Shown: piece after piece, positions 54,638-63,440 of the stretch
Position numbering within the stretch: the stretch's first letter is position 1
How the letters are laid out: each line of letters begins with the position of its first letter
Source of the DNA: Octadecabacter sp. SW4
GTDB lineage: Bacteria > Pseudomonadota > Alphaproteobacteria > Rhodobacterales > Rhodobacteraceae
DNA: 64,000 bases
Direction of reading: 5' to 3'
Assembly: GCF_008065155.1 (NCBI RefSeq)
Contig: NZ_CP042819.1
Coordinates: 2,734,922-2,798,921 of the forward strand
The notes under the pieces: model-generated
Told to the model about the DNA's origin: nothing
Databases searched by the model: none
The model's input: the letters and a program-made list of their open reading frames with translations, nothing else
Made by a program: the position numbers and the translations under genes

Positions 54638-56410
54638 ATGAAAATGACCACCGAAGAAGCCTTTGTTAAAACGCTCCAGAAACACGGTATCGAACACGCC
54701 TTTGGAATCATCGGGTCGGCCATGATGCCGATCTCTGATCTGTTCCCGCAGGCCGGCATCCAGTTCTGGGATTGCGCCCACGAAGGTTCGGCAGGCATGA
54801 TGTCTGACGGCTACACCCGCGCCACCGGCAAGATGTCGATGATGATCGCGCAGAACGGCCCCGGCATCACCAATTTCGTGACCGCCGTGAAAACCGCCTA
54901 TTGGAACCACACGCCCCTGCTGCTGGTCACGCCGCAAGCGGCCAATAAAACCATTGGCCAGGGCGGCTTCCAGGAAGTCGAACAGATGAAACTGTTTGAA
55001 GACATGGTCGCCTATCAGGAAGAAGTGCGCGACCCGACCCGCGTCGCCGAAGTCCTGACCCGCGTGATCGCCAAGGCCAAACGCCTGTCCGGCCCTGCGC
55101 AGCTAAACATCCCGCGTGATTTCTGGACGCAAGTGGTCGATGTTGAAATCCCCGATCCGGTTGAATTTGAAACCTCTCCGGGCGGCGAAAACTCGATCAA
55201 GGCCGCCGCCGACCTGATCTCGGGCGCGAAAAACCCCGTCATCCTGAACGGCGCCGGTGTCGTGCTGTCGCAGGGCGGGATAGCGGCGTCGATGGCGCTG
55301 GCCGAACGGCTGGATGCACCGGTCTGCGTTGGCTACCAGCACAATGACGCCTTTCCGGGCAGCCACCCGCTGTTTGCCGGTCCCCTGGGCTACAACGGGT
55401 CCAAGGCAGGGATGGAGTTGATCAAGGGCGCAGACGTCGTCGTCTGCCTTGGCACCCGCCTCAACCCGTTCTCGACGCTGCCGGGATACGGGATGGATTA
55501 CTGGCCGACAGATGCGAAAATCATTCAGGTCGATATCAATCCCGACCGGATCGGCCTGACGAAAAAAGTGACGGTCGGCATTGTCGGCGACGCCGCCAAA
55601 GTGGCGCGCGGTATCCTGAGCCAACTTGCAGATGACGCAGGCGACAGCGGGCGCGCCGAGCGCAAGGCAGCCATCGCCAAAGCCAAATCCGCATGGGCAC
55701 AACAGCTTTCCAGCATGGACCACGAAGACGATGATCCCGGCACCACATGGAACGAACGCGCCCGCGCCGACAAACCCGACTGGATGAGCCCCCGGATGGC
55801 CTGGCGCGCGATCCAAAGCGCACTCCCGCGCGAGGCAATCATCAGCTCCGACATTGGCAACAACTGCGCGATCGGCAACGCCTACCCCGACTTTGACGAG
55901 GGGCGCAAATACCTCGCCCCCGGGCTTTTCGGCCCCTGCGGTTACGGCCTCCCCGCGATCGTTGGCGCGAAAATCGGCCAGCCGAACGTGCCTGTCGTCG
56001 GTTTTGCCGGGGACGGTGCTTTCGGTATCGCGGTCAACGAACTGACCGCTATCGGGCGCGGCGAATGGCCCGCGATCACGCAGATCGTGTTCCGCAACTA
56101 CCAATGGGGTGCGGAAAAGCGCAACTCGACGCTCTGGTTCGATGACAATTTCGTCGGCACCGAACTGGATACATCCGTGTCCTACGCGGGCATTGCACAG
56201 GCCTGCGGATTGCAGGGGGTTGTCGCGCGCACGATGGACGAATTGACCGCCGCGTTGAACAAGGCAATCGAGGACCAGATGAAACACGGCAAGACCACCC
56301 TGATCGAAGCGATGATCAATCAGGAACTTGGCGAACCGTTCCGCCGCGACGCGATGAAAAAGCCTGTCTCGGTTGCGGGAATTTCCAGGGACGATATGCG
56401 CGCCCAGTGA
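54638..56410 (+). CDS. xsc: Sulfoacetaldehyde acetyltransferase
   Basis: A 590-residue ThDP enzyme of the acetolactate-synthase superfamily: N-terminal PYR domain (GIEHAFGIIGSAMMPISDLF, ALAHEGSAGMMSDGYTRATG-like region), and the ThDP motif GDGAFGIAVNELTAIGRGEW with Asn about 28 residues later. Xsc uses phosphate to split sulfoacetaldehyde into acetyl phosphate and sulfite. Full length, and linked to tauR upstream and acetyl-phosphate enzymes downstream. Two hairpins follow the stop codon. Confidence 0.95.
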   Translation: MKMTTEEAFVKTLQKHGIEHAFGIIGSAMMPISDLFPQAGIQFWDCAHEGSAGMMSDGYTRATGKMSMMIAQNGPGITNFVTAVKTAYWNHTPLLLVTPQAANKTIGQGGFQEVEQMKLFEDMVAYQEEVRDPTRVAEVLTRVIAKAKRLSGPAQLNIPRDFWTQVVDVEIPDPVEFETSPGGENSIKAAADLISGAKNPVILNGAGVVLSQGGIAASMALAERLDAPVCVGYQHNDAFPGSHPLFAGPLGYNGSKAGMELIKGADVVVCLGTRLNPFSTLPGYGMDYWPTDAKIIQVDINPDRIGLTKKVTVGIVGDAAKVARGILSQLADDAGDSGRAERKAAIAKAKSAWAQQLSSMDHEDDDPGTTWNERARADKPDWMSPRMAWRAIQSALPREAIISSDIGNNCAIGNAYPDFDEGRKYLAPGLFGPCGYGLPAIVGAKIGQPNVPVVGFAGDGAFGIAVNELTAIGRGEWPAITQIVFRNYQWGAEKRNSTLWFDDNFVGTELDTSVSYAGIAQACGLQGVVARTMDELTAALNKAIEDQMKHGKTTLIEAMINQELGEPFRRDAMKKPVSVAGISRDDMRAQ

Positions 56411-56420
56411 CCAAAAATCT

Positions 56421-56484
56421 CTCCGGCGGGCTTCTTCTGTTCAAGATAACGCCCGCCGGAGGCCGCGACCGGGCCACTGGTCGC
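56421..56484 (+). repeat. Double hairpin in the xsc-pta intergenic region
   Basis: An 11-bp perfect stem (CTCCGGCGGGC at 56421-56431 with GCCCGCCGGAG at 56451-56461, 19-base loop) is followed by a 6-bp stem (GCGACC at 56465-56470 with GGTCGC at 56479-56484). No T-run follows, so it is more likely an mRNA-stability or attenuation element than a terminator. Confidence 0.5.
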
Positions 56485-56534
56485 ATCCGTCTGCCTGTGA
56501 TGGAATAGGGCGAAACAAACAACAAGGACGCGCG

Positions 56535-57473
56535 ATGCCCGACCCCTATCCCTTTCTGTCCGCCACCCTGCCACATTGCCCGCAACGATTGCTTGATCAG
56601 GCGCGCAGCCTGCCTGTGCCGCGTGTCGCACTGGTGAATGCTGGGGCCGAAAACCCCCTGATCGGCATCCGCGAAGCCGCCGAGGTGGGCCTCGCCGAAC
56701 CCATCCTAATCGGCGACGAGACCAAAATCAGAACCGCTGCCGAAAAGCTGGACTACGACATCAGCCAGTTGCGCCTGATCCACGCACCACAGGCCGAGGC
56801 CGCTGTGAAAGCTGCGGAACTCGCCCGAACCGGACAGGCCGAAGCGATCATGAAAGGTCAGGTTCATACCTCGACCTTCCTCAAGGGGCTTTTGCCCTCC
56901 AAGGCGGGGCTGCGTGACAAAAATACCCGCTGCGGCCATGTGTTCCATATCACGACACCGCATTCGGATCGCCCGCTGCTGCTGACGGATGGCGCGCTCA
57001 ATGTTGATCCCAGTGTGGAAACCCGTCAGGCCTGCCTGTCACTGGCAGTGGACCTCGCCCAAACCCTTGGCATCGCACAGCCCAAGGCGGCCCTTCTCGC
57101 CCCGACCGAAGACCCGATCCCATCGGTGCAGAACACGATGGAAAGCGCCGCCATCGCCGCCTGGGCACGCGATCATCTGCCCCAGGCCATTGTCGCCGGC
57201 CCCATCGCGATGGACCTGATCCTGTCCAGACAGGCCGCACAGGTCAAAGGCTATGACAGCCCCGTCGCGGGCGACGCCGACATCATGGTCACACCCAATA
57301 TCACCACCGGCAACGCGCTGTTCAAACTGATGGTCCTTGGCATGGGCTGCTGCGCGGGCGGGATCGTTCTGGGGGCCAGGGTGCCGATCCTGCTGACCTC
57401 GCGCAGCCAGCAGGCCCCCGCCCGCATCGCCTCGGCCGCGCTTGGCGTCATCGCTGCAGGTGGGCGCGCATGA
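56535..57473 (+). CDS. Phosphate acetyl/butyryltransferase family protein
   Basis: A 312-residue Pta/Ptb-family enzyme: GIREAAEVGLAEPILIGD, AIMKGQVHTSTFLKGLLP, PHSDRPLLLTDGALNVDP and GDADIMVTPNITTGNALFK. It would exchange acetyl between acetyl phosphate and CoA. The start ATG 56535 (MPDPYPFLSATLPHC) was chosen over the longer frame. It is placed between xsc and an acetate kinase, consistent with processing of acetyl phosphate made by Xsc; substrates with longer acyl groups cannot be excluded. Confidence 0.88.
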   Translation: MPDPYPFLSATLPHCPQRLLDQARSLPVPRVALVNAGAENPLIGIREAAEVGLAEPILIGDETKIRTAAEKLDYDISQLRLIHAPQAEAAVKAAELARTGQAEAIMKGQVHTSTFLKGLLPSKAGLRDKNTRCGHVFHITTPHSDRPLLLTDGALNVDPSVETRQACLSLAVDLAQTLGIAQPKAALLAPTEDPIPSVQNTMESAAIAAWARDHLPQAIVAGPIAMDLILSRQAAQVKGYDSPVAGDADIMVTPNITTGNALFKLMVLGMGCCAGGIVLGARVPILLTSRSQQAPARIASAALGVIAAGGRA

Positions 57474-58525
57474 TGCTGGTGCTGAATACCGGATCGTCCT
57501 CGATCAAGATCGCGGTGTTTGATGCAGCACTGGATCTTGTGATCGAGGGCAATATCGCAGGCGTTGGCCAAGCGGGGCGTATGACGCTGGGCGGTGACAA
57601 GACAGATGTAACCTGCGCCGATCACGCCGACGCGCTTGACCACTTGCTGGATGGTCTGGTGGCACGCGGCATCCGGCTTGATCAGATCACCGCCGCGGCC
57701 CACCGTGTTGTGCACGGCGGGCGCCGCCTGACCGCGCCGTGCCGCATCACCGACGAAACAATCACCCAGATCAAAGCGATGATCCCGCTTGCGCCATTGC
57801 ATAATCCGCCCGCCCTCGCGGGGATCGCCGCCGTCACCGCGCAACTGCCACACGTGCCGCAATTTGCGAGCTTCGACACGGCCTTTCACGCCTGCCAGCC
57901 GGATCTGGCGACCACCTATGCCCTGCCCATCGCCCAGCGCGAGAAGGGCATTCGGCGCTACGGCTTTCACGGGTTGTCCTATGCCGGGATGGTGCGCCAG
58001 TTTGGCGATGCTCTGCCGCGCCGCCTGCTGGCACTGCATCTTGGCGCGGGGGTCAGCCTTTGCGCGATCAGGGATGGCAAATCGCTGGCCACCTCGATGG
58101 GCTATTCGCCGCTGTCGGGGCCGACGATGGCCACCCGCACCGGTGACATTGATGGTATGGCCGTCTTGCGGATTGCACAGGAAGAAGGATTCGATGCCGC
58201 TACCCACCTGCTGAACAAGCAAAGCGGGTTGTTGGGCCTCTCGGGCACGAGCGCCGACATGCGCACCCTGCTGGCCGACCCGTCAGACGCGGCGCAATTC
58301 GCGGTTGATCATTTCGTCTATTCTGTCGTGCATCAGACGGGCGGGTTGATCGCCGCACTGGAAGGCGTCGACGCGATCGCCTTTACCGGCGGGATCGGCG
58401 AAAATTCGGCGCCCATACGTGACCGGATCATGGCGCGGTTGGCATGGCTGGGCGACCTGCCCGCGCATATCATCCCAGCCGACGAAGAACGCCAGATCGC
58501 CATCGACGCGACCAGCCTGCGATGA
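57470..58525 (+). CDS. ackA: Acetate/propionate kinase family protein
   Basis: A 351-residue acetokinase, slightly short for the family (about 400). Motifs: VLNTGSSSIKIAVFD, HRVVHGGRRL, FDTAFHACQP, RRYGFHGLSYAGM (GLSY replaces the common GTSH), MGYSPLSGPTMATRTGDID and FTGGIGENSAPIR. It converts acetyl phosphate and ADP to acetate and ATP, recovering energy from the Xsc product. Its start overlaps the preceding gene by 4 bp (ATGATG), so the pair is coupled. Confidence 0.88.
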   Translation: MMLVLNTGSSSIKIAVFDAALDLVIEGNIAGVGQAGRMTLGGDKTDVTCADHADALDHLLDGLVARGIRLDQITAAAHRVVHGGRRLTAPCRITDETITQIKAMIPLAPLHNPPALAGIAAVTAQLPHVPQFASFDTAFHACQPDLATTYALPIAQREKGIRRYGFHGLSYAGMVRQFGDALPRRLLALHLGAGVSLCAIRDGKSLATSMGYSPLSGPTMATRTGDIDGMAVLRIAQEEGFDAATHLLNKQSGLLGLSGTSADMRTLLADPSDAAQFAVDHFVYSVVHQTGGLIAALEGVDAIAFTGGIGENSAPIRDRIMARLAWLGDLPAHIIPADEERQIAIDATSLR

Positions 58526-58526
58526 C

Positions 58527-59378
58527 CTATGCCAGCGCCACCGTGACGGCTGTCGCCGCGACGATATCGTCGATGCTTGCCCCGCGCGACAGATCGCAGA
58601 CGGGGCGCGCAAAACCCTGCAAGATCGGCCCCAGCGCCTGCGCCCCCGCCAACTCCTGGGCCAGCTTGTATGCAATATTGCCCGCGTCCAGCGAAGGAAA
58701 AACCAGCACATTCGCGTCACCGCCCGTCACGCCCTTGGTCGCGGCAATCGCCGCGTTCAGGGCGGCGTCGGCCTGCAATGGTCCGCTGAAACCCGTAACC
58801 TCGGCCGCCGCGCGCACCGCATCCACGCTGTCACCCGCGCCGCTGGACCCGCTTGAATATGACAACAGCGCCACCTTTGCCGACCCAAGCAACGCGCGGC
58901 CGGTCGCCGCCGACGCATTGGCAATCGCCGCCAGCCCGTCAGCATCGGGCGCGACATTGACCGCGCAATCGGCCCAGATCATCGCCCGGCCATCAGGAAA
59001 CACCATCAGGAAAAACGACGATGGCAGTGTCACGCCCTCGGCCAGCCCAATCGCCAGCCCCGCCGCCTCGATCACGCGGCGCGTGGGCGCATCAGCTCCG
59101 GCGACCATCACATCTGCCTCGCCCGCCGCGACCATCGCGGCCGCGCGGATCAACGGCTTGCCCAGCATCCGCCGCGCCAATGCCTCCTTGATGCCCCGCC
59201 CGTTGACCAAGACGGCAACCTGCGCCTCAGTAACATCGCCCAAGGGCAGCGGCACGCATAACCCTTCATCCGCCAGCCGCGCCATCGCGGCGGCAACGCG
59301 CGTATCATCGCTTTCTGGAAAAACCACGCGCGCCTGTTTGGCCTTTGCGGCGTCTTTCAGATTGTCCAAGATGCCCAT
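58527..59378 (-). CDS. pta: Phosphate acetyltransferase (Pta family)
   Basis: A 283-residue Pta-type enzyme: VVFPESDDTRVAAAMARLA near the N-terminus, VMVAGADAPTRRVIEAAGLA, ALLSYSSGSSG and DANVLVFPSLDAGNIAYKLA. It makes acetyl-CoA from acetyl phosphate. The start ATG 59378 has GGAGG just upstream, better than the ATG at 59411. This is a second transacetylase next to the Xsc cluster, convergent to ackA by 1 bp and divergent from the citrate synthase gene with only 33 bp between starts. Confidence 0.87.
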   Translation of the reverse strand: MGILDNLKDAAKAKQARVVFPESDDTRVAAAMARLADEGLCVPLPLGDVTEAQVAVLVNGRGIKEALARRMLGKPLIRAAAMVAAGEADVMVAGADAPTRRVIEAAGLAIGLAEGVTLPSSFFLMVFPDGRAMIWADCAVNVAPDADGLAAIANASAATGRALLGSAKVALLSYSSGSSGAGDSVDAVRAAAEVTGFSGPLQADAALNAAIAATKGVTGGDANVLVFPSLDAGNIAYKLAQELAGAQALGPILQGFARPVCDLSRGASIDDIVAATAVTVALA

Positions 59379-59411
59379 CGCGCCCTCCACTTTCCGCTCA
59401 GGAGCCTTCAT

Positions 59412-60545
59412 ATGACAGACACCGTCAAGATCAACCGTGGCCTCAAGGGCGTCTATTTCGAGCGATCAAGCGTCAGCCATATCGACGGGGCCAAGGGCGA
59501 GTTGAGCTATCGAGGCTATTCCATCCACGATCTTGCCCAGCATTCCACGTTCGAGGAAACCGCCTATCTGCTGATCCACGGCGAATTGCCCACCGCAACC
59601 GAACTGGCCGATTTCGACGCAACCCTGCGTGCCAACCGCGCCATTGCGCCCGCACTTCACACCCTGATCGACACGATCAAGGACGGCCACCCGATGGACG
59701 TGTTGCGCACCTGCGTGTCCGCCCTCGCCGCGCTTGACCGCGAAAGCGAAGATGCGACCGAAGACGGCTTTCTGCGCAACGGCCTGCGCCTCACCGCACA
59801 GCTGCCGACGATCATCGCCGCCCATCAGGCCATCCGCAACGGACGCACGCCCGTCGCGCCCGACCCCGCACTGACCCATGCCGCAAACTGGCTCTACATG
59901 CTGAAGGGTGAAAAGCCTTCAACGGATGCCGCCCGCCTTGCCGATGTCGATTTCATCCTGCACGCCGAACACGGCAGCAACGCTTCCAGCTTTGGCGCCC
60001 GCGTGACCGTCGGGACCGAGGCAAATATCCACGGCGCAATCACGACCGCATTGGCCACCCTTGCCGGACCTGCGCACGGCGGTGCCGCCGAGGACGTGAT
60101 GAAAATGGTGCGCGAGATCGGCACCCCCGACAAAGCCGCCGCCTATGTCAAAGCCAAGCGCGCCAACCGTGAAGCCGTCACCGGTTTCGGCCACCGGGTT
60201 TACCGCGCCGAAGACCCGCGCGCGCGCCACATGCGTGACGGGGTGCGCAAGCTGGGCGACGAAATGGGCGCGCCCGAATGGTATGAAATCCTGCAAGCCG
60301 TGGTCGACGCGATGCAACCCTATGCGCGCCACGGCCTGAATGTGAACGTCGACTTCTATTCCGGCGTGATCTACCAATTGCACGAAATCCCGATGGACCT
60401 TTACGTGCCGATTTTCGCGATCGGGCGGATGCCCGGCTGGGTGATCCAGTGCCTTGATCAGCGGCGCAGCAACATCCTGATCCGCCCGCTGACGCTTTAT
60501 AACGGGCCGGACATGCGGCCCTATGCCCCCGTGAATGACCGTTAG
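59412..60545 (+). CDS. Citrate synthase/2-methylcitrate synthase family protein
   Basis: A 377-residue enzyme with the citrate synthase residues: His in FILHAEHGSNAS, His in GPAHGGAAEDV, GFGHRVYRAEDPR and the Asp in VNVDFYSGVIYQL. The short length and the KGVYFERSSVSHID N-terminus suggest the type II-like (shorter) class, distinct from the main alphaproteobacterial TCA enzyme of about 430 residues. It may draw acetyl-CoA from the neighbouring transacetylase, or act as a methylcitrate synthase. An AGGAG ribosome site precedes the ATG. Confidence 0.87.
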   Translation: MTDTVKINRGLKGVYFERSSVSHIDGAKGELSYRGYSIHDLAQHSTFEETAYLLIHGELPTATELADFDATLRANRAIAPALHTLIDTIKDGHPMDVLRTCVSALAALDRESEDATEDGFLRNGLRLTAQLPTIIAAHQAIRNGRTPVAPDPALTHAANWLYMLKGEKPSTDAARLADVDFILHAEHGSNASSFGARVTVGTEANIHGAITTALATLAGPAHGGAAEDVMKMVREIGTPDKAAAYVKAKRANREAVTGFGHRVYRAEDPRARHMRDGVRKLGDEMGAPEWYEILQAVVDAMQPYARHGLNVNVDFYSGVIYQLHEIPMDLYVPIFAIGRMPGWVIQCLDQRRSNILIRPLTLYNGPDMRPYAPVNDR

Positions 60546-60611
60546 GCGCGCGCGCCGATTGCCATACATTAGATAATCGATATACGTTACGAACAGGGAG
60601 GGCCGGAACCA

Positions 60612-63440
60612 GTGCCAAAGGATCAGCCAGAACTCGATACCTCGCCAAAGGTCAGCGACGAGGTCCGCAAGACCACCTGCTACATGTGCGCCTGCCGCTG
60701 CGGGATCAACGTGCATATGAAGGACGGCAAGGTCGCCTATATCGAAGGCAACCGCGATCACCCCGTCAATCAGGGCGTGCTTTGCGCCAAAGGCTCGGCT
60801 GGCATCATGCAGCACAATGCTCCCTCACGGTTGCGCAAACCCCTGAAACGGGTCGGCGAACGCGGCGAGGGCAAGTTCGAGGAAATCGAATGGGACGAGG
60901 CCTATGACATCGCCGAAGCCTGGCTGCGCCCCCTGCGCGAAACCGCGCCCGAAAAACTGGCGTTCTTTACCGGGCGCGATCAATCGCAATCCTTCACATC
61001 CTTCTGGGCCCAGGGGTTCGGCACCCCCAACTATGCGGCCCACGGCGGATTTTGTTCGGTCAACATGGCGGCCGCAGGCATCTACACGATGGGCGGTGCG
61101 TTCTGGGAATTCGGCCAGCCCGACTGGGAGCGCACAAAACTGTTCATGCTGTTCGGCGTCGCCGAAGACCATGACAGCAACCCGATCAAGATGGGGATCG
61201 GCAAGATCAAGGCACGCGGCGCGCGCATGATCGGCGTCAACCCGATCCGGTCCGGCTATAACGCCGTGGCCGATGATTGGGTCGGGATCACGCCGGGTAC
61301 CGACGGGCTGTTCATCATGGCGCTGATCTACGAGCTGTTCCGCGCAGGCAAGATTGATCTTGATTACCTCGCGCGTTTCACCAACGCCTCGGTTCTGCTG
61401 AACGGCGATCCGAAATCCGACCAGTTCGGCCTGTTCCTGCGCGATGATGACGGCAACCCGCAGGTCATCGACAGGCGCACAGGCCATCTGGCCCCCTGGG
61501 ATGGCGCAGGGGTTGAACCCGACCTGAACGGCACATACCGGCACGCCGGGGTGACCCACGCGCCCGCCCTGCGCAAGATGATCGACCGTTTCATGGACCC
61601 GACCTATGCGCCCGACAAGGTCGCAGGGCGTACCGGTATCCCCGCCGACCGGATCCGCGCCATTGCCGCCGATCTGGCGCGCGTCGCCTTTGACGAGGCC
61701 ATCGAAGTGGATCAGGAATGGACCGATTTCCGCGGCAAGGTGCACCCGAAAATGGTGGGGCGCCCCGTCAGTTTCCACGCCATGCGCGGGATTTCTGCAC
61801 ATTCCAATGGCTTTCAGACCTGTCGCGCGCTGCACTCGCTGCAAATCATCCTTGGCTCTGTCGAAACACCCGGCGGCATGCGTTTCAAACCACCCTACCC
61901 AAAGCCGGCGACGGCCCACCCCAAACCGCATCACGGTTTCAAACCGGGTCAGGCGCTCGACGGCCCGCACCTTGGTTACCCCCAAGGGCCCGAAGACCTT
62001 TGCCTGCAACCCGATGGCACCGCCAGCCGGATCGACAAGGCCTTTACATGGGAAAATCCCATGTCGGCACACGGGTTGATGCATATGGTGATCAGCAACG
62101 CCCACGCAGGCGATCCCTACAAGATCGACACGCTGTTCATGTATATGGCGAATATGTCGTGGAATTCGTCGATGAACACATCCGGCGTCATGGACATGCT
62201 GCGCGACAAGGATGCAAACGGCGACTACGTAATCCCGCATATCATCTATTCCGATGCCTATTCATCAGAAATGGTCGCCTTTGCCGACCTGATCCTGCCC
62301 GATACAACCTACCTTGAACGCCACGATTGCATCAGCCTGCTGGATCGCCCGATCTGCGAGGCCGATGCGGTGGCCGACGCGATCCGCTGGCCCGTGTTGG
62401 AACCCGACCGTGACGTCAAAGGGTTCCAATCGGCGCTCTGCGATCTTGGGGCGCGGCTGGATCTGCCGGGGTTTGTGAACGAGGATGGCAGCCAGAAATA
62501 CGCCGACTACGCCGACTACATTACCAACCATATCCGCCGCCCCGGAATCGGCCCGCTGGCAGGCTGGCGAATGGGCGACAAGGGGCTGCAAGACGGACGC
62601 GGCGACGCCAACGCAGGACAATTGCAAAGCTATATCGACAACGGTGGCTTCTGGATGGAACACCTCCCTGAAAAGGCCGCCTTCTACAAACCCTTCTCCA
62701 AGGCCTATCAGGACTGGGCCGTGCAGATGGGTTTTTACGATTCTCCACAACCCTACATCTTTCAGCTTTACGTCGAACCTTTGCGCCGGTTCCAACTGGC
62801 CGCCGAAGGGCATGGACCGGTCCAGCCGCCCAAACACCTGCGCGAACGCACGAAACTGCTGATGGATCCGCTGCCGTTCTGGTATGCGCCAATGGGCGAC
62901 GCCAGCAGCGATCCGGCGGAATTCAACGTGCACGCGCTGACGCAACGGCCAATGGCGATGTATCACTCATGGGGGAGCCAGAACGCGTGGCTGCGGCAAC
63001 TCCACGGGCATAACCCGCTCTATGTGCCGACGAAAATCTGGGAACAGCACGACTTTGCAGAGGGCGACTGGGCGCGCGTCACTTCACCCACGGGGGAAAT
63101 CACCGTGCCGGTCGCGCATATGGCCGCGCTCAACGAAAACACCGTCTGGACATGGAACGCGATCGGCAAGCGCAAGGGGGCATGGGCGCTGGACCAAGAC
63201 GCGCCCGAAGCCACCAAGGGGTTCCTGCTCAACCACCTGATCCACGAACTTCTGCCCGAAAAGGACGACGGCATGCGCTGGGCCAATTCCGACCCGATCA
63301 CCGGGCAGGCCGCATGGTTCGACCTGCGGGTCAAAATCGAAAAATCCGCCGCGCCCGCCGAAAGCCAACCCGTCACACCGGCACAAAACGCGCCCGTGCC
63401 ACGCGGGCCAGACGCGCTGGCCTGGAAGGTCGGAAAATGA
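60612..63440 (+). CDS. Molybdopterin oxidoreductase, probably sulfite dehydrogenase subunit SoeA
   Basis: A 942-residue DMSO-reductase-family enzyme. The N-terminal 4Fe-4S motif Cys23-x2-Cys26-x3-Cys30...Cys58 (TCYMCACRCGI) is followed by the molybdopterin domains and a C-terminal domain with QAAWFDLRVKIEK. No Tat signal is seen, so it is cytoplasmic, as known for SoeA, the catalytic subunit of membrane-bound sulfite dehydrogenase. Placement beyond xsc supports oxidation of the released sulfite. SoeB and SoeC are not in the window; the next gene is a LysE exporter. Confidence 0.85.
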   Translation: MPKDQPELDTSPKVSDEVRKTTCYMCACRCGINVHMKDGKVAYIEGNRDHPVNQGVLCAKGSAGIMQHNAPSRLRKPLKRVGERGEGKFEEIEWDEAYDIAEAWLRPLRETAPEKLAFFTGRDQSQSFTSFWAQGFGTPNYAAHGGFCSVNMAAAGIYTMGGAFWEFGQPDWERTKLFMLFGVAEDHDSNPIKMGIGKIKARGARMIGVNPIRSGYNAVADDWVGITPGTDGLFIMALIYELFRAGKIDLDYLARFTNASVLLNGDPKSDQFGLFLRDDDGNPQVIDRRTGHLAPWDGAGVEPDLNGTYRHAGVTHAPALRKMIDRFMDPTYAPDKVAGRTGIPADRIRAIAADLARVAFDEAIEVDQEWTDFRGKVHPKMVGRPVSFHAMRGISAHSNGFQTCRALHSLQIILGSVETPGGMRFKPPYPKPATAHPKPHHGFKPGQALDGPHLGYPQGPEDLCLQPDGTASRIDKAFTWENPMSAHGLMHMVISNAHAGDPYKIDTLFMYMANMSWNSSMNTSGVMDMLRDKDANGDYVIPHIIYSDAYSSEMVAFADLILPDTTYLERHDCISLLDRPICEADAVADAIRWPVLEPDRDVKGFQSALCDLGARLDLPGFVNEDGSQKYADYADYITNHIRRPGIGPLAGWRMGDKGLQDGRGDANAGQLQSYIDNGGFWMEHLPEKAAFYKPFSKAYQDWAVQMGFYDSPQPYIFQLYVEPLRRFQLAAEGHGPVQPPKHLRERTKLLMDPLPFWYAPMGDASSDPAEFNVHALTQRPMAMYHSWGSQNAWLRQLHGHNPLYVPTKIWEQHDFAEGDWARVTSPTGEITVPVAHMAALNENTVWTWNAIGKRKGAWALDQDAPEATKGFLLNHLIHELLPEKDDGMRWANSDPITGQAAWFDLRVKIEKSAAPAESQPVTPAQNAPVPRGPDALAWKVGK

